From Cryptomeria japonica (Eukaryota; Streptophyta; Pinopsida; Cupressales; Cupressaceae): 64,000 nt of DNA. The notes under the pieces are model-generated. The model saw nothing but the letters and a program-made list of their open reading frames with translations, searched no databases and was not told where the DNA came from. A program made the position numbers and the translations under genes. This document shows, piece by piece, positions 33,731 to 46,744 of this stretch. Position 1 is the first letter of the stretch; each line of letters begins with the position of its first letter. The stretch covers positions 651,464,468 to 651,528,467 of the forward strand of contig NC_081409.1 of NCBI RefSeq assembly GCF_030272615.1, given 5' to 3'.

Positions 33731-35970
33731 TGTCCCTTTTGCATCTAACCTCCTTGTTGCAAGTTTTGTGTTTTTGAAGTTGCAGATCGGACATTTTCGA
33801 CAGCATTTTAATATTCTCGTGTCCGCGTACCTTTGGATCACGTTTTTGATTTTCTGACACATCTGTGACACCTTAAATCGCGTCTGTGTTATCAGCAATA
33901 TTTTGTTTTGCAGGTTTCAGAAATTGCGTTTATGTCCTAAAGTCGCGTTTGTGGTGGTTTTAGTTGCGTCTGTGTTAAACAACCATGTTTGTGTTTTCTA
34001 TCTGCGTTTGTGCCTCACAGAACCACATTTGCGTTAGAGAACAATGTCTGTGTCGAGGGTAACCGCATCTGTGTTCATCAATTTCAAAATTTGAAGTTTA
34101 TTAATTCAATTTCAAGTTTTGCATTTAGGGTTTCAGATCTGGTTTATTTTGAGCTAACATTTTCAGATATAGCTAACGAAATTGGTGCAGCTTGTCTTGA
34201 AAGTAAAATCGTTTGATTGAAGGCCCCTATTTTCACAAAGTCTTTTGGGTTTTAAAATTTACCTAACTTGTGTGCTTGCAGGAAGGGGTGATCATTTGAA
34301 ACAATCCAAACTACTAATAAATCTTTGTTGCAGGTCCTTGGCAAGGGTTTTTGGATTTTTATTGTGTGCCTTGTTTTCATAGACTAGCAAACACTTCAAT
34401 TGGTGCACTAAAATTGAATCATTGTCTTTTGTGTCTTGAGCAATAGGCTCTTTTTGTTTAATCTTTAGAGGGCCTATCTTCCCATGTGGTCATTAGGACT
34501 ACTAGTGAGAAGAGAATGACCCAAGTGGTAGTGAGGAAAACCCACCTCTTCCGAACCACTATAAACAAATGTATTCATGGTGAAAACTATGGATAACGTG
34601 TGCTGATTAGTTCATACCGACACTATGTCTCCCCATAAACCCGTTTGATCAAATTTATTTGATCAGTTGTAGGGCGTAACCCCTACTGGCTGGGAGCCTT
34701 CTGTATTTACAGAGCTGAAAGTGCTGCATGTATGGCCACATGAGCGGATGCCCTTACTAGCACCTTTTTGTTTTAGAAGCCCAAATCCTTGTAGTTGTTG
34801 GGGTAGGAGGTCGGACCTCTGGTAGTGGCCCACACACATATGGTTCTTAGTAGAGATACAAAGTTTGCCATGGGGAGTTTTCATGGGGACTGTTGCTTGG
34901 CTGACCCGAGAAGTGAGTGCCGAGGGTGGAGCCAGTGAGGTCAAGAATCTAAGTATTCGCTCTGAATAGCGTAGCCTCGGGGGTAAAACCCCATGTGAGA
35001 TCAACAACTATTGTCTTGGCCAGCCATAAGAATTGTGCTTGACTTATTTTAAACATTCAAACATTCAAGACCAAACAACAAAATATTGTGTCTTTCGTGT
35101 CTTCAAGTGTATGCAAAACAATTTTACATTAAACAACACACTTTTTATTGGAGTCATTTTTGAGTCTAGACACTTACAAACATTGGGTCTTCATCAACAC
35201 TGTGTCCTCTTGTCATGAAAAATAGTCAAATAGTCAGATTTGGTCACAACAAAATGACTTCATAGATTGGAAAAAATTGCACAAATTTTATAGAAACGCG
35301 TCTTTGTCTGTCATAATCACGTCTGTGCTGTCTAACCGTGTTTGTGAAGGGCAGAAACATGTTTGTGTTCCCAGAATCAATAGTACATTTTGCAAGAAAA
35401 CTCAGAAGCACATCTGTGTTGAACAAAGACACGTCTATGTTAGGAAACGACGTCTATGAAGTATACAGGTGTGTCTATGTTCAGAATTGCAAAAATTTTA
35501 CAAACCAACAAACAAACACAGTCAGTTTTAGAATTCTTGAGCTTGCTAGGTTGTTTCTCCAGGTTTCATTTAGCATTCAACCTGTCTTTGGGTCTCACAC
35601 AATCCATCAGTGCTTCACATCTCATTTTACATTTACAATTTTCTAAACTTGAGTCAAAAGGTCACTTGCTTGTCCTCATCATACTTTGTCATCACACTAC
35701 ATACAACAACACTTTGCTAGGTGGTCCCTCATCAAGGTTTCTTACCTTTGGGTCTCATTTGGTCTTACTTAGAGTCAAGGTCAACTTACCTCATCAAGAG
35801 AAACTATCCTCTCTTTGGAAGCCACACCTACTCTACTATATACATACTTGGTCTTACACTTTGGACATTGCAAGTACACCTCAGATTCATTTACACTCCA
35901 TCCAACTCTTGGTCTTCCATACTTTTTCGATTTTAATCTAGTCTCACACATCTTGGTCAATATCTAGTTC
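33731..35970 (+). other. Long 5' leader with CGCGTCTGTGTT-type repeats
   Basis: No believable gene between the primer site and gag. Two clusters of a degenerate ~20-25 bp repeat with core CGCGT(C/T)TGTGTT lie at about 33835-34080 (about ten copies) and 35290-35480 (about eight). The same motif occurs in inverted orientation near the other end at 49158-49455. In-frame stops lie just before the gag ATG at 35971. Ogre-type elements often have such long leaders. Confidence 0.65.
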
Positions 35971-38490
35971 ATGGTTGAAACCCATCTTCAAAAATCTAGG
36001 AGAGAAACTAAAGAGGCTCAAGAGTCCGCAAACATGAGTTCTTATGAGTATGACAATGATGTCTTTTTCAATACTGATCATAACACATTACCTGACATGG
36101 ATGCCTATAGAAACATTCCAAATGTTGAGAACATGGGCACTACAAACAACAATGATACACACAATGACAATATGGACAACTTTTCAGTACATTCAGCAGA
36201 TGTGGAAGAATCCATTATGAATCCCCATTTCAATCGGTTGGTTGAGGAAAAAATGAGGAGAGATAGACAATACTTCTTACAAATGATGGCACAAAGTGGA
36301 GCCAAGATACCTCATGATTTTGACATGTCTCAAATAATGGAAAATCAACCTTTGCAACAACCTCACTCCAACATGGATCAAAGAAGGCCTAATAGTGGAG
36401 GCAATAGAGGACCACATATGGTACCTGAATCACCATCGTCTTTACTTAAAAAACTAGAGGTCCCACATACACATGGTCAAGCATATGATACTTACCTTCG
36501 CAGACCATTATGGAAGTCTTATGCAGAAAAATATGCTCAATCACATACCAATGCTAGGGATCAACCACCAAAACAATTGGATATTCAAAGGCATGCTCAA
36601 AATTTGGACACAAGGAAACCCCGTGTCAAATTTGGGGGCAACACATTAGAACATGACATGCATGTAGAGGATGGTATACATGGACAAAATAGATATGGTG
36701 TTCCTCAACATGAATCTATACCAAGTGGTCCATATACACAACAACACTATAGACCTCCTCCATATGAACATGTGTATGATCAATATCATCCATATATGCA
36801 ACAAGCTCCTCCTCCAATTGGTGCCTGAAGCATAGGGTATGGTCCAAGAAGTCGATCTCCACCTAAGAGCAATTTGGAGCAACAAATCAGGGACTTACAA
36901 AAGAAAATGGAGGACATAAATACACCAAAGCCAACATACACAATGAGAGACATATGCCCTTATCCATTTGACAAGAGCATTCCAATGCCTCCTTTTCCTA
37001 CACACTTTGTGACGCCTAAATTTGATAAGTATAGAGGAAAAGGGGATCCTAAGGCACACATAAGATAGTTTTTCATAGCTTGCATTGAAGTAGCAATAGA
37101 AGAGACATATTTGATGAGATTATTCCCACAAAGCTTAGGTGATCAAGCTATGGAATGGTTCTCCCAACTCCCACCTGGTATCAAGTCATGGGGTGACTTA
37201 GCAGAGGCATTTATTCAACATTTCTCCTACAATATAGAGACAGACATATCAATCACTACTTTATGCAACACCAAGCAAAAAGAGGGAGAGTCTTTTGCAT
37301 CATTTTTATAAAGATGGAGGAATCTAGCTAGCAGATGCTCTTGTGAAATTCCACAAAAACAAATGGTAGAGATGTTCACACAAAACGTTAACAAAGACAT
37401 TGGCTATGATCTAAGGAAAGCTTGTTTGTCCACCTTCAGGGATGTTATTGAAAAAGGCTTGGCAACAGAAAAGGTCCTAATTGAGCAAGGAGTCATTAAG
37501 ATATTCAAGGAAAACAAAGATGACTTTAAAGGAAAAGACAAGCCAAGATTTTGGAATAAAAACAAGAACACAGTCAATGATGGTGTTGTTGATGCCAACA
37601 TAGTGCGACCCAAATTCATTTTTTTAGGATCAAGTTCTACAAATAATCAAGTAAATACTCAAACAACTTCCAGATCATGAAGGAAGTACACTCCATTGGG
37701 AGAACCACTTGAGTCAGTCTTCAAAAAGCTAGTGGCGAACAAGGTAATCACAGTTCTAGATTTTCCTCCATATGAACCAAAGGTTAAACCAAATTGGTGG
37801 AATGATGATGAGTATTGTGAATTTCATAAGAGCAAGGGTCATAAGATAGGAAATTTTCATCAACTGAAGAACATCATACAAGATCTCACTGATAGAGGTG
37901 ACATTGAGATTGAGGGACACTCATCCAATCAAGAACATGAGATGTTTAAGGAGCCATTCCCAAAGCATGACAAGGGAAAAGCTAAAGCCATAGATGATCA
38001 AACCAACTATACTAGAGCACCTTACAACTATGATTCAACCATCAATCACATCTCGATGGACAATTATGTCTCTACTATTATCATCAAGGATAAAAACCCT
38101 GAGAATTCTACCCGTAGACCCAAGATTGTCCTAAAAGGTGTTGGATCTTCTTCCGAACCTACCTCTGAATGTCATGTTACAACCCGTCAAGGTAAAATCA
38201 CTTTGCCAGGTGCTTCAACTAAAAACACCACTTCTTCATCAACCAAACCTGAGTATGACCTTGTAGAACAGTTAGGGAAGACACCCGTGCTCATCTCCAT
38301 ACTTGAGCTCTTACGCATATCCCCCGCTCATAAAGCTATTCTTGACAAAATCTTGAGAGACACTGCCATTCCTACTGATCTAAATGTGGACCAGTTTCAA
38401 GCCATGGTGGGATACCTTTCCATTCCACATTCCCTTACCTTCACAGAAGCCAATGACACCTCCGTAAGTCAGCCACATAATGCACCACTA
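35971..38490 (+). pseudogene. Tat element gag
   Basis: Opens at ATG 35971. The first 285 codons are low-complexity and Asn/Gln/Pro/His-rich (ending YMQQAPPPIGA). After a TGA at 36826 comes a coiled segment (LEQQIRDLQKKMEDI) and the retrotransposon Gag capsid domain at about 36950-37480 (FDKYRGKGDPKAHIR, QAMEWFSQLPPGIKSW, ETYLMRLFPQSL). A knuckle-like motif C-E-F-H-K-S-K-G-H-K-I-G-N-F (37818) has Phe for the last Cys. Stops at 36826, 37066, 37309 and 37678 each revert to Arg or Gln by one T-to-C change. Same frame as pol. Confidence 0.92.
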
Positions 38491-40200
38491 CATGTTGAAG
38501 CCTTCATACACAAACATAGAATAAAGTGAGTCCTGATAGATGGAGGAGCTGGTCTAAACATTTGTACATTGAGCACAATTAAACAATTGGGATATTCTGA
38601 TAAAGTTGTGAATTCAACAAATCAAATCACCATCAAGGCATATGATGATGAAGAACATTCATCCAAGGGCACAGTCACCTTACCTCTCAGAGTTGGGCCA
38701 GTTACAAAGGATGTGGTTTGTCAAGTCTTGGATCTAGATCTCACTTATAATATATTGCTAGGACATCCTTGGATTCATGAAATGAGGGCAGTCCCATCGA
38801 CATATCACCAATGCATTAAGTTTCCTCACAATGGAGTCGAAGTAACGGTTAATGGTGATCCTAATCCGTTCATATATTGCAATAACCTAAGATCACAAAC
38901 TGAGACCATCATTCCCAGTAATCGTGAAGCTATTCCTTCTTCGGCATACATTGATCTTGAGTCATTGAAACCTTTGACATCAAAGAAAGGTGAGCTTAAA
39001 GGCAAATTTCAGGACAAAGGCATGGGAGAAGACACTTTAAATCAGACCATGTACTTACGACAAGTCATGAGTTCCCGAAAAGAATATGGAAGACCACATC
39101 CTAACAAGAAAGTATCCATCATGGTACTCAAATGGGACCCTACTACCTTTCAAAGATGGGGCGAACTGGAAGAGGAAGACTTATACAAAATGCTCTACAA
39201 AGACATTGAAGATGACACACAAGATCACATCAAAATACCCTGTGAGAAATATGGCAAAGGCTTCAAGATTCTAAAAAAATTCGGGTATGATGGAAAAAGC
39301 CCTCTTGGGTTACGAAAGGAAGGCATCATTGAACCTTTACAACCTGAATTGACTTTCAAAAAGGAACGCTCAAAGGGACTTGGTTTCCTGACTTCCAAGG
39401 TCCACACTAAAAGGACAGAAGAAGCATTACAAATCAAAGTTGCCAAAATTCAACAAGAGGATCACTATTCCACAGACTCCAATGAATGGGAATGGGGTTT
39501 AGACAAATCCTCCAGTGACTACGAGCTCATTGAGACATTCAGAGAGCCAAATGAACCCACAGAAGAAGAGGAATTTTATAAAAAGTTCATAGTTGGTCAA
39601 GGAACATCCCATGAGGATTCCACACAGTCTTTGTCTCAAGGTTCTAGGTTGAAATCACATAGGATGAGAATACCTATCCCAGAATGCGCTACTAGTGATG
39701 ACAATTTGGATTCGCTCGAAATCAAAATTGATGAAGAGAGTGCCATCGATGACCTCGATAATTACCTTGACATACCCGAATATAACTGCATCTTCACTCT
39801 TAGCCCTGCTAACTCTAAAGACATTAAAGGCCTTCCCCTTGTTCACCATCAACTCATTGATTGGGATTATGAAGGACCAACACAGTTTGACACATTCCAA
39901 AATGATGAAGCTGTTATTGACTATCTTGGCATACGAGATGACCTTCCCCCTGGGGACCATAAAGCGAGATACACTATAGAACTCAATAGTGTGGCATATT
40001 TTGGTGAGGGTGTCAGACCTTCTAGTCACAAAAATATGAAAATAAAAACAAACCAAGGGTCTTATGGCGAAAACCACACTGTGGTGCTGTCTGACCCCTA
40101 AAAAGTAAAAAGAAAGGATGTATTTGAGGGTGAAAACCTCTCTGGGGCACCCAAAGATGGAAAGCTCAACATTCTCCCAGCATTATATGAGGAAAAGTCA
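38491..40200 (+). pseudogene. Tat element protease and G-patch-like region
   Basis: The aspartic protease active site reads V-L-I-D-G-G-A-G-L-N-I-C at about 38530-38565, directly after a TGA at 38527. The flap and LLGHPWIHEM (38755) follow. A long open stretch (38569-40098) carries a G-patch-like block with spaced glycines (YGKGFKILKKFGYDGKSPLG...KGLGF, about 39250-39390) and an acidic linker. TAA at 40099 ends this stretch before RT. Protease would process Gag-Pol. G-patch modules bind nucleic acid in some retroviruses; the assignment here is by glycine pattern only. Confidence 0.85.
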
Positions 40201-41730
40201 TCCATGTTGGTAGAGGAGACTATCAAAACAAACATTGGTATAGAAGAGGTTCCACACAACATATTCCTAGCTCAATCATTGACAGAGTCCAAAAGGTCAA
40301 AATTCATAAGTTTCTTCAAAGAACGACAAATCAACTTTGCATGGTCATACGCTGATATGCCTAGATTAGATCCCAATTTGGTAATGCATCATTTGACAGT
40401 CAAACCAGGGGCAAAGCTAGTAAAATAGAAATTAAGAAAAATGCATCCACAAGTGGCATTACTAGTCAAAGCAGAACTTGAGAAATTATTGGATGTTGGA
40501 TTCATACACCCAATTGACTATCCTGAATGGATATCCAATTTAGTGCCTGTCAGTAAACCAGATCACAACATTAGAATATGTACAGATTTTAGAGACATCA
40601 ACAAAGCTTATCCAAAGGATGACTTCCCATTACCAAATATTGACTTGATTGTTGATCTCACCGTAGGTCATGAAATGTTATCATTGATGGATGGATTTTC
40701 TGGTTATAATCAAATAAGGATCGCACCCGAGGATCAACACAAAACATCATTCACTTGTCCTTGGGGAACTTTCTACTAGAATGTCATGCCCTTTTGGCTA
40801 AAAAATGCAGGTGCTACATGTCAAAGAGCCATGACTACTATCTTTCATGATCTCATGCACGTAACCGTGGAAGATTATGTTGATGATCTCTTGGGTAAAT
40901 CAATAGACAGAGATACACATTTGGACATACTTTCAATCGTCTTTAATCAGTTGGAAAAGTACAAAGTAAGATTAAACCCCAAGAAATGTGTCTTTGGAGT
41001 AACCTCTAGGAAGCTCCTAGGATTCATTGTGTCCAAAAGAGGAATTGAAGCCGATCCAGCAAAAGTCAAGGCCATCTTGGACATGCCACCACCTAGAAAT
41101 ATCAGTCAACTTTGATCCTTACAAGGTAGACTTTAGTCTATACGGAGATTCATAGAGCAACTTGCAGATAAGTGTAATCCTTTTCAACACCTGCTACATA
41201 AAAACATCAAATTCAAATGGGATGATAACTGTCAACAGGCTTTCTAGATGCTCAAAGATTATCTTCTGAATCTGCCAGTTTTGATGCCACCAGTTCCAGA
41301 TCAGCCTCTGTTACTATACATATCAGCTACTCCAATAGCACTGGGGGCACTCTTAGAACAACAAATTGCTGAGGGCAAGGAAAAAGTAGTATACTATATC
41401 AGTTGTACATTGGTGGGATATGAGTTAAACTACACACCAATTGAGCGTGCATGTGTCGCCATGGTCTTTGCTTCACAGAAATTATGACATTATATGTTCA
41501 CTCATAAGACTAAGTTGATCACAAGGATAGATTCGTTGAAATACCTTCTCAATAAAGCAACACTTACTAGGCGACTAGCCAAATGGGTAATGATCCTGAG
41601 TGAATTCGACATCGAGTATGTGGACAAGAAAGCAATAAAAGGACAAGCCATCACAGATCAATTAGTAGATGCCCCCATGATTGATGATGTTCCTCTAAGT
41701 TCAGAATTTCCAGATGAATCCATTTTAACA
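40201..41730 (+). pseudogene. Tat element reverse transcriptase and first RNase H
   Basis: The RT fingers and palm are readable (LDVGFIHPIDYPEWISNLVP, CTDFRDINKAYPKDDFPLP, MDGFSGYNQI at about 40687) with an intact catalytic Y-V-D-D at about 40878-40889, then LLGFIVSKRGIEADPAKV. The connection leads to the first RNase H (LLYISATPIALGALL...ELNYTPIERACVAMVFA, 41310-41485). Stops at 40426, 40777, 41113, 41134, 41245 and 41485 interrupt it without a frame change. The domain order fits Ty3/gypsy. Confidence 0.95.
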
Positions 41731-42235
41731 ATGTCACATGCAAAGCCATGGCAACTGTACTTTGACGGCTCCTACACATAGCATGGGGCAAGAGCTGGCA
41801 TCCTCTTTATAACTCCTCAAGGAGACTCTATACCAAAATCATATCGCTTATCATTTCCTTGCACTAACAATATAGTGGAATATGAGGCATTAACAACTAG
41901 ATTACGGATTGCAGTTCAGTGGAAGATCTAGGAACTTCGTGTTTTTGGGGATTCTCAACTTGTCATCCATCAAGCAACTGATGATTACCAAACAAAAGAT
42001 GAAAAATTAATGCCTTACAAACAAATGGTGGATGACCTGAAACAACACTTCACAAAGATAGATTTTGAGTAGATACCAAGAGAGTAGAATCGCACCGTAG
42101 ATGCCATGGCTACAATTGCTTCACTGATCGATCTACCTCCAAATGAGACCTGCTATGAGTTCTTGGTGGATAACCTTTTGGTTCCTTCATATGAGATCAC
42201 TCCTACTGAGATGATATGTGTTGTCGGTCCCAAGT
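41731..42235 (+). pseudogene. Tat element second (archaeal-type) RNase H
   Basis: After the first RNase H comes a second one: WQLYFDGSYT (41750), NNIVEYEALTTRLRIA (41868), VFGDSQLVIHQATDDY (41941) and NRTVDAMATIASL (42088). The four acidic residues (D of FDGS, E of EYEA, D of GDSQ, D of VDAM) are all kept. A second RNase H of this kind between the first RNase H and integrase is a hallmark of the Tat lineage. Stops at 41779, 41929, 42070 and 42085 all fit a lost Gln codon. Confidence 0.92.
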
Positions 42236-43497
42236 CCTAGTTATATGGTTCCATCTTCACATACCTTCGCGATAATACCCTTCCTCCTAATTTATCAAAT
42301 AACCAACGTCGCACCTTCATTCGCCAATCCTCTCGATATGTCATTTTAGCTGATATCCTATACCGGTGAGGTTTAGATGGCACTCTTCTTAGATGTTTAG
42401 AAAGCGATGAAGCTCAGATTGCGTTACGTGAAGTACATGGAGGGATATGTGGTCCACATGCTAGTGGTCCTACCTTGGCCAAGAAACTCATTAGGACTGG
42501 ATATTACTAGCCCAATATGGAAAAAGACTCATACTAGTTTGTCAAGAAATGTAAGTAATGTCAAATTCATGGAGACCTCATACATGCGCCAGCACAAGAA
42601 ATACAACCACTTGCGTCTCCTTGGCCCTTTTGTCAGTGGGGACTCAATCTCATAGGCAAGATTCACCCTCCTTCTTCTAATGGTCATAAATTCATTATCA
42701 CTGCCATAGAGTATTTCACAAAATGGATTGAAGTCATGCCTCTCACACAAGTCGCTGGAAAATAGATTGCTACGTTCATCCTTAACTATATCATTTGTTG
42801 ATACGGTATTCCTGTTTCCATTATCACTGATAACAGGCGTCCCTTCAAAAATCAGGATGTTCATGAACTTTGTGATCACTTCCATATTTCCCATCATTTC
42901 TCCACACCATATTACCCCCAAGGTAATGGCCAAGCTGAGGTGTCTAATAAAACAATCCTTAAAATCCTTAAGAAGACAGTTGACAACGCTGGCCGTAATT
43001 GGCATATCCAACTTAATCCTGCACTTTGGGCCTATCACACAAGTGTTCGCACACCTACAGGAGCTACACCCTATTCACTTGTCTATGGTACTAAAGTCAT
43101 CTTGCCTATTGAGGTCAAGTTACCCTCTTTATGGGTCTCTTTACAAAACATCATCGGTGATGAAGATTATAGGGTCTCTCGCTTACAAGAACTTGAACTA
43201 CTGGATGAACGAAGACAAACTGCTTTTAATCATCTCAAGGCTTACCAACAATGAATGAGTCACAGCTACAATCACAAAGTCAAGCCTCATACATTTGAGG
43301 TAGGTGACTTGGTTCTCAGAGAAAACCCCAAGAATCAACAAGATAGAGAGAAGAAGGGAAAGTTCGAACCAAATTGGCTTGGTCCTTACATCATTACAGC
43401 AGCATATGGATCTGGGGCATATCAGCTCTCAACTATAGAAGGTGAACCTTTGGAGGATCCTATCAATAGCATGCACCTTCACAGGTTCTACACATAG
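42236..43497 (+). pseudogene. Tat element integrase
   Basis: Zinc finger: V-H-G-G-I-C-G-P-H...C-K...C-Q-I-H (42430-42565). Catalytic core: W-G-L-N-L-I-G (42640), where the first catalytic Asp is Asn (a G-to-A change), then I-I-T-D-N-R (42815) with the second Asp and N-G-Q-A-E-V-S-N (42925) with the Glu. The C-terminal part follows (GDLVLRENPKNQQ, LGPYIITAAYGSGAYQL). The terminal TAG is at 43495. Internal stops: 42238, 42367, 42535, 42556, 42763, 42799 and 43252. No chromodomain, as expected for Tat. Confidence 0.94.
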
Positions 43498-46400
43498 CTC
43501 TTCAGAGTATCCTAATAAAAAAATACAAAAAAATCAAAACATTCAAAAATACAAAAAAATTGTTACTTGGTGAAAACCTAGCAAACAGGTGCCTTGTGAC
43601 ATATAAAACATTGAAAAATTGAAAAAAGTAAAGAGAAATAATTTCATCCAATGGTGAAAACCACTTTGATGGTGCCCTGGGCAAGTACCATGGTGAAAAC
43701 TGGGTCACCAGTGCCATTTGTAGAGACATTGCTCCTCCCTCCTTCAGGATCCACTTTCATCCTTTCACTTTGCACACACTCACAACCTATTCATTCATAA
43801 TAAACTTACCCATTCCCATCATGGCTTGTTATTGATTTACCCAAGATTGGTTAGCCATTCATAATAAACCTCCCTTTCCATCCATAATAAATCAGATCCT
43901 ATTTGTGGCTAAGGAAAATCCTACGTCTAGTGATGGGTGTGGAACTAAGAACATCACATGTTTCAAGGAGTATAGTTTCTTCCAGCTTCCTTCAGTCTAT
44001 CCACACACAATCCGTAATAAAGAAACATTTGCATCATAGATCCAAAATAAAGCTTCATCTTCTCCGCAATAAAGTATCAGTTTCATGGATTCAGTCAGTT
44101 TCAGATGAGACACAACAGCAACAATGAGATTCAACAAAAATAAATCTTTCAATAGACTCAGACAACATTATGGTTCAGTGCTATCTATCCATTTTGTGAA
44201 AGTAAACATTGTGACCACAATCAAATAAGACTTATACAAGTGACAAGAGACACTAAACTTGAGGGCTACAGTGGATGTTGGTGTCGAGTCTTGGTTTTCT
44301 TTTGATTTCATCTTTTTTGGTGACATGTCTTTTAGCTTTTCCAGGATGTCTCTGACTAGAGATTCTATCTCCAGGATGTCTTTGACTAGAAAGGTGAGGA
44401 TGGGGTATCGTCACCTATTTGTATTTGTTGTCTGTGGATTGTCTTTTAGTAATGCTATGACTTGTTGATGCAGAGGGGTGTGGGATTTCTCCTTAATAGT
44501 CTTGGTTTCCTTCTTGTCTCAAAGGGTTTCTTGTTGGCACCATCCTATGGTCCAATTTTTGACCTTCCAAAGGTTCAAGGTGACTACCCTAGACCCTCCA
44601 AGGGTTCTTCCTAATCAGGACAACTCACTTTCACAAGGAGACTCTCACTCCCATGACATCAACCCTTCAACCAAGGCCACTAGCAACCTCAATCCCCCTA
44701 CCAACAAGTTCATCAACTCAATCAAGGAAATTTACACTTGTAGACATTAGGACATGTTTAGAATGACATATAAGGTGTTTGGGATCATCTACACCACCTT
44801 TAGAAGTTACTCAATACCAAATGCATCTTTAAACCTAGACAATGCACTTAGGCGTTTTAGGTCCTAAAACTGGTTTTTCATCAATAACTCCAAAGGGCTC
44901 CAAATAATGTAGGGATTTAATTATTGTTTTAAATTATTTGTTTTTAGTTCTTTCAGATTGCAAAGTTTGGTATTTGGGTGATGAACATAAGTACTCAAAC
45001 CCTTTGACCCCCTACATAGGATGCACTAGCCAGTCTGCAACAAAAAGCAACAAAACTCTTCACCAGTCAATTTGCCCAAGAGAAATATTAGTTGGAGAGG
45101 GTTTTCACATGTGATAAGATCATGTCCAAGCTAAGAAACCTCATGTTTCAATCCGCTGGTGAAGGCTTTTACTCCTATTTGTCTCTGCACAGGCTTGCCA
45201 CATACACCATGTCAAGCCTAGGATTTCAAGCCAAGGATGCCAAACACAATCTCCTGCCTTCAAATTTGAGATAATCCTTTATAATACATGCCACTCCATA
45301 ATTCCATGAAGTTTCAATCCATTCCCACGTTGGAAAGTGGAGTTGTGGACCAAAAAGCATCAAAACCCTAATTTTGAGGGTTTAACAAGGCAGCGAGGAA
45401 GAAAATTGGATATCTTTGCAACCAAAGAACTTCAAGACCTCATTCCAAGTGAAAATGAAAGGTAATTGGTTTTCCTTCCTTCCCCAATGACTGCCCCAAG
45501 CCTCCCAATCTATACACATCCGTACAACATAGAATAGCAGCAAATTTCATAGGAAAACATAGTAAACAATAGTTTTAAAGCAAGAATTTTTTTTTTTTTT
45601 TCATTCCAACCAAAGAACTTCGTCCCTTAGGCTCTTATCACCCCTAGGGACTGTTACAACCACCCTCAACCACCAAATAGCCATTGAGGAACCATTTTTC
45701 AAATGAAGTTTCATGTTTTTACATTGACAACATTACAATATGGTCCTTAAATGATCAAAAACTTAAAATCTAGCCTTCACCTAGAAAAATAACAACACTC
45801 ACACACCTATGATGACCTTCACACACCAAAAACATATGCATGATACCCTCATAAGGCCAAAAACCAAGTTGACAACACTTGGTAGCCTAAGGGCTTATTA
45901 CAATCATAAAGACCCAAACATAGGTCTTCAAACACAAAGGAAAAGAAAATCATTATAAGACCTTCAAGAGGTCATGGAGCCATGCTCCTTATAGAAAATG
46001 ACATAAAGAACTCATGGGGTGCCCCTGCACCACTTGTCCAAGGATATGAGGACACTATGAGTCTAGTATGAACTGGGGCATTCCTTGTTTGTGACTGCCT
46101 TATCTCCATGCAAACAGGTACAATGACTTTCTGGGTCAAACATATGCCTCGATTGTCATAACCTACTTGCCATAATAAAGCTCAATGATGATAATGCACA
46201 AGAAGCTCTTTCACATTCGTATCTTCTATCTTTCATCCCCCTTTCTTGATTGACTTCCATCATCCTTCTTGAGTCTGCATAGCCTGCTATCACATGACTG
46301 AGTATAATGACACCCCAAAAACATTTGCATTTCATGTAGTTGTACCTGCATTACCACATATAAGCATTTCATACATACATATAGATATCACAATTGCATC

Positions 46401-46744
46401 ACATCCTGCACACAACACCTGTTAGCACAATTTACATTTGCATTATCATATTCATCTGCATTACATACATTCACATTTGCATCATGCATACACATATAAA
46501 ACATGAAAGAACAAAACTATATTGCATTTCCTCATATATATATTTGCATCCATATCATAAGCATCACATAAGAACATCTCATCACATAGGTACACATGCA
46601 TATAGCTACCGCAAAGATGAATCATCATATATATATATATAAAGTGTCATGATACAATGATGTCAAAAAAATCATATGGCTACAATCACCCGAAGGTGTG
46701 TACATCATCATACAAAAATGGTACAATACTGATACATAGGGAGC
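43498..46744. other. Noncoding region between pol and the antisense gene
   Basis: No gene with family resemblance. Notable points: GGTGAAAAC(C/T) repeated at about 43570, 43660 and 43690; CCAGGATGTCTCTGACTAGAGATTCTATCT at 44341 repeated at 44371; a T-run at about 45590-45601; a TATA run at about 46630; CATTTGCAT/CACATTTGCA words at 46320-46500. It would be the 3' untranslated part of the sense transcript. Confidence 0.6.

Noticed and set aside
38569-40101. A separate 510-residue gene
   Set aside because: It is in the same frame as gag and RT and begins in the protease; it is the longest stop-free stretch of gag-pol.
35971-43497. Stop-codon reassignment or U-to-C RNA editing restoring gag-pol
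   Set aside because: The pattern fits formally, but such editing is known from organelles of some land plants, not nuclear transposons; cytosine deamination is simpler.
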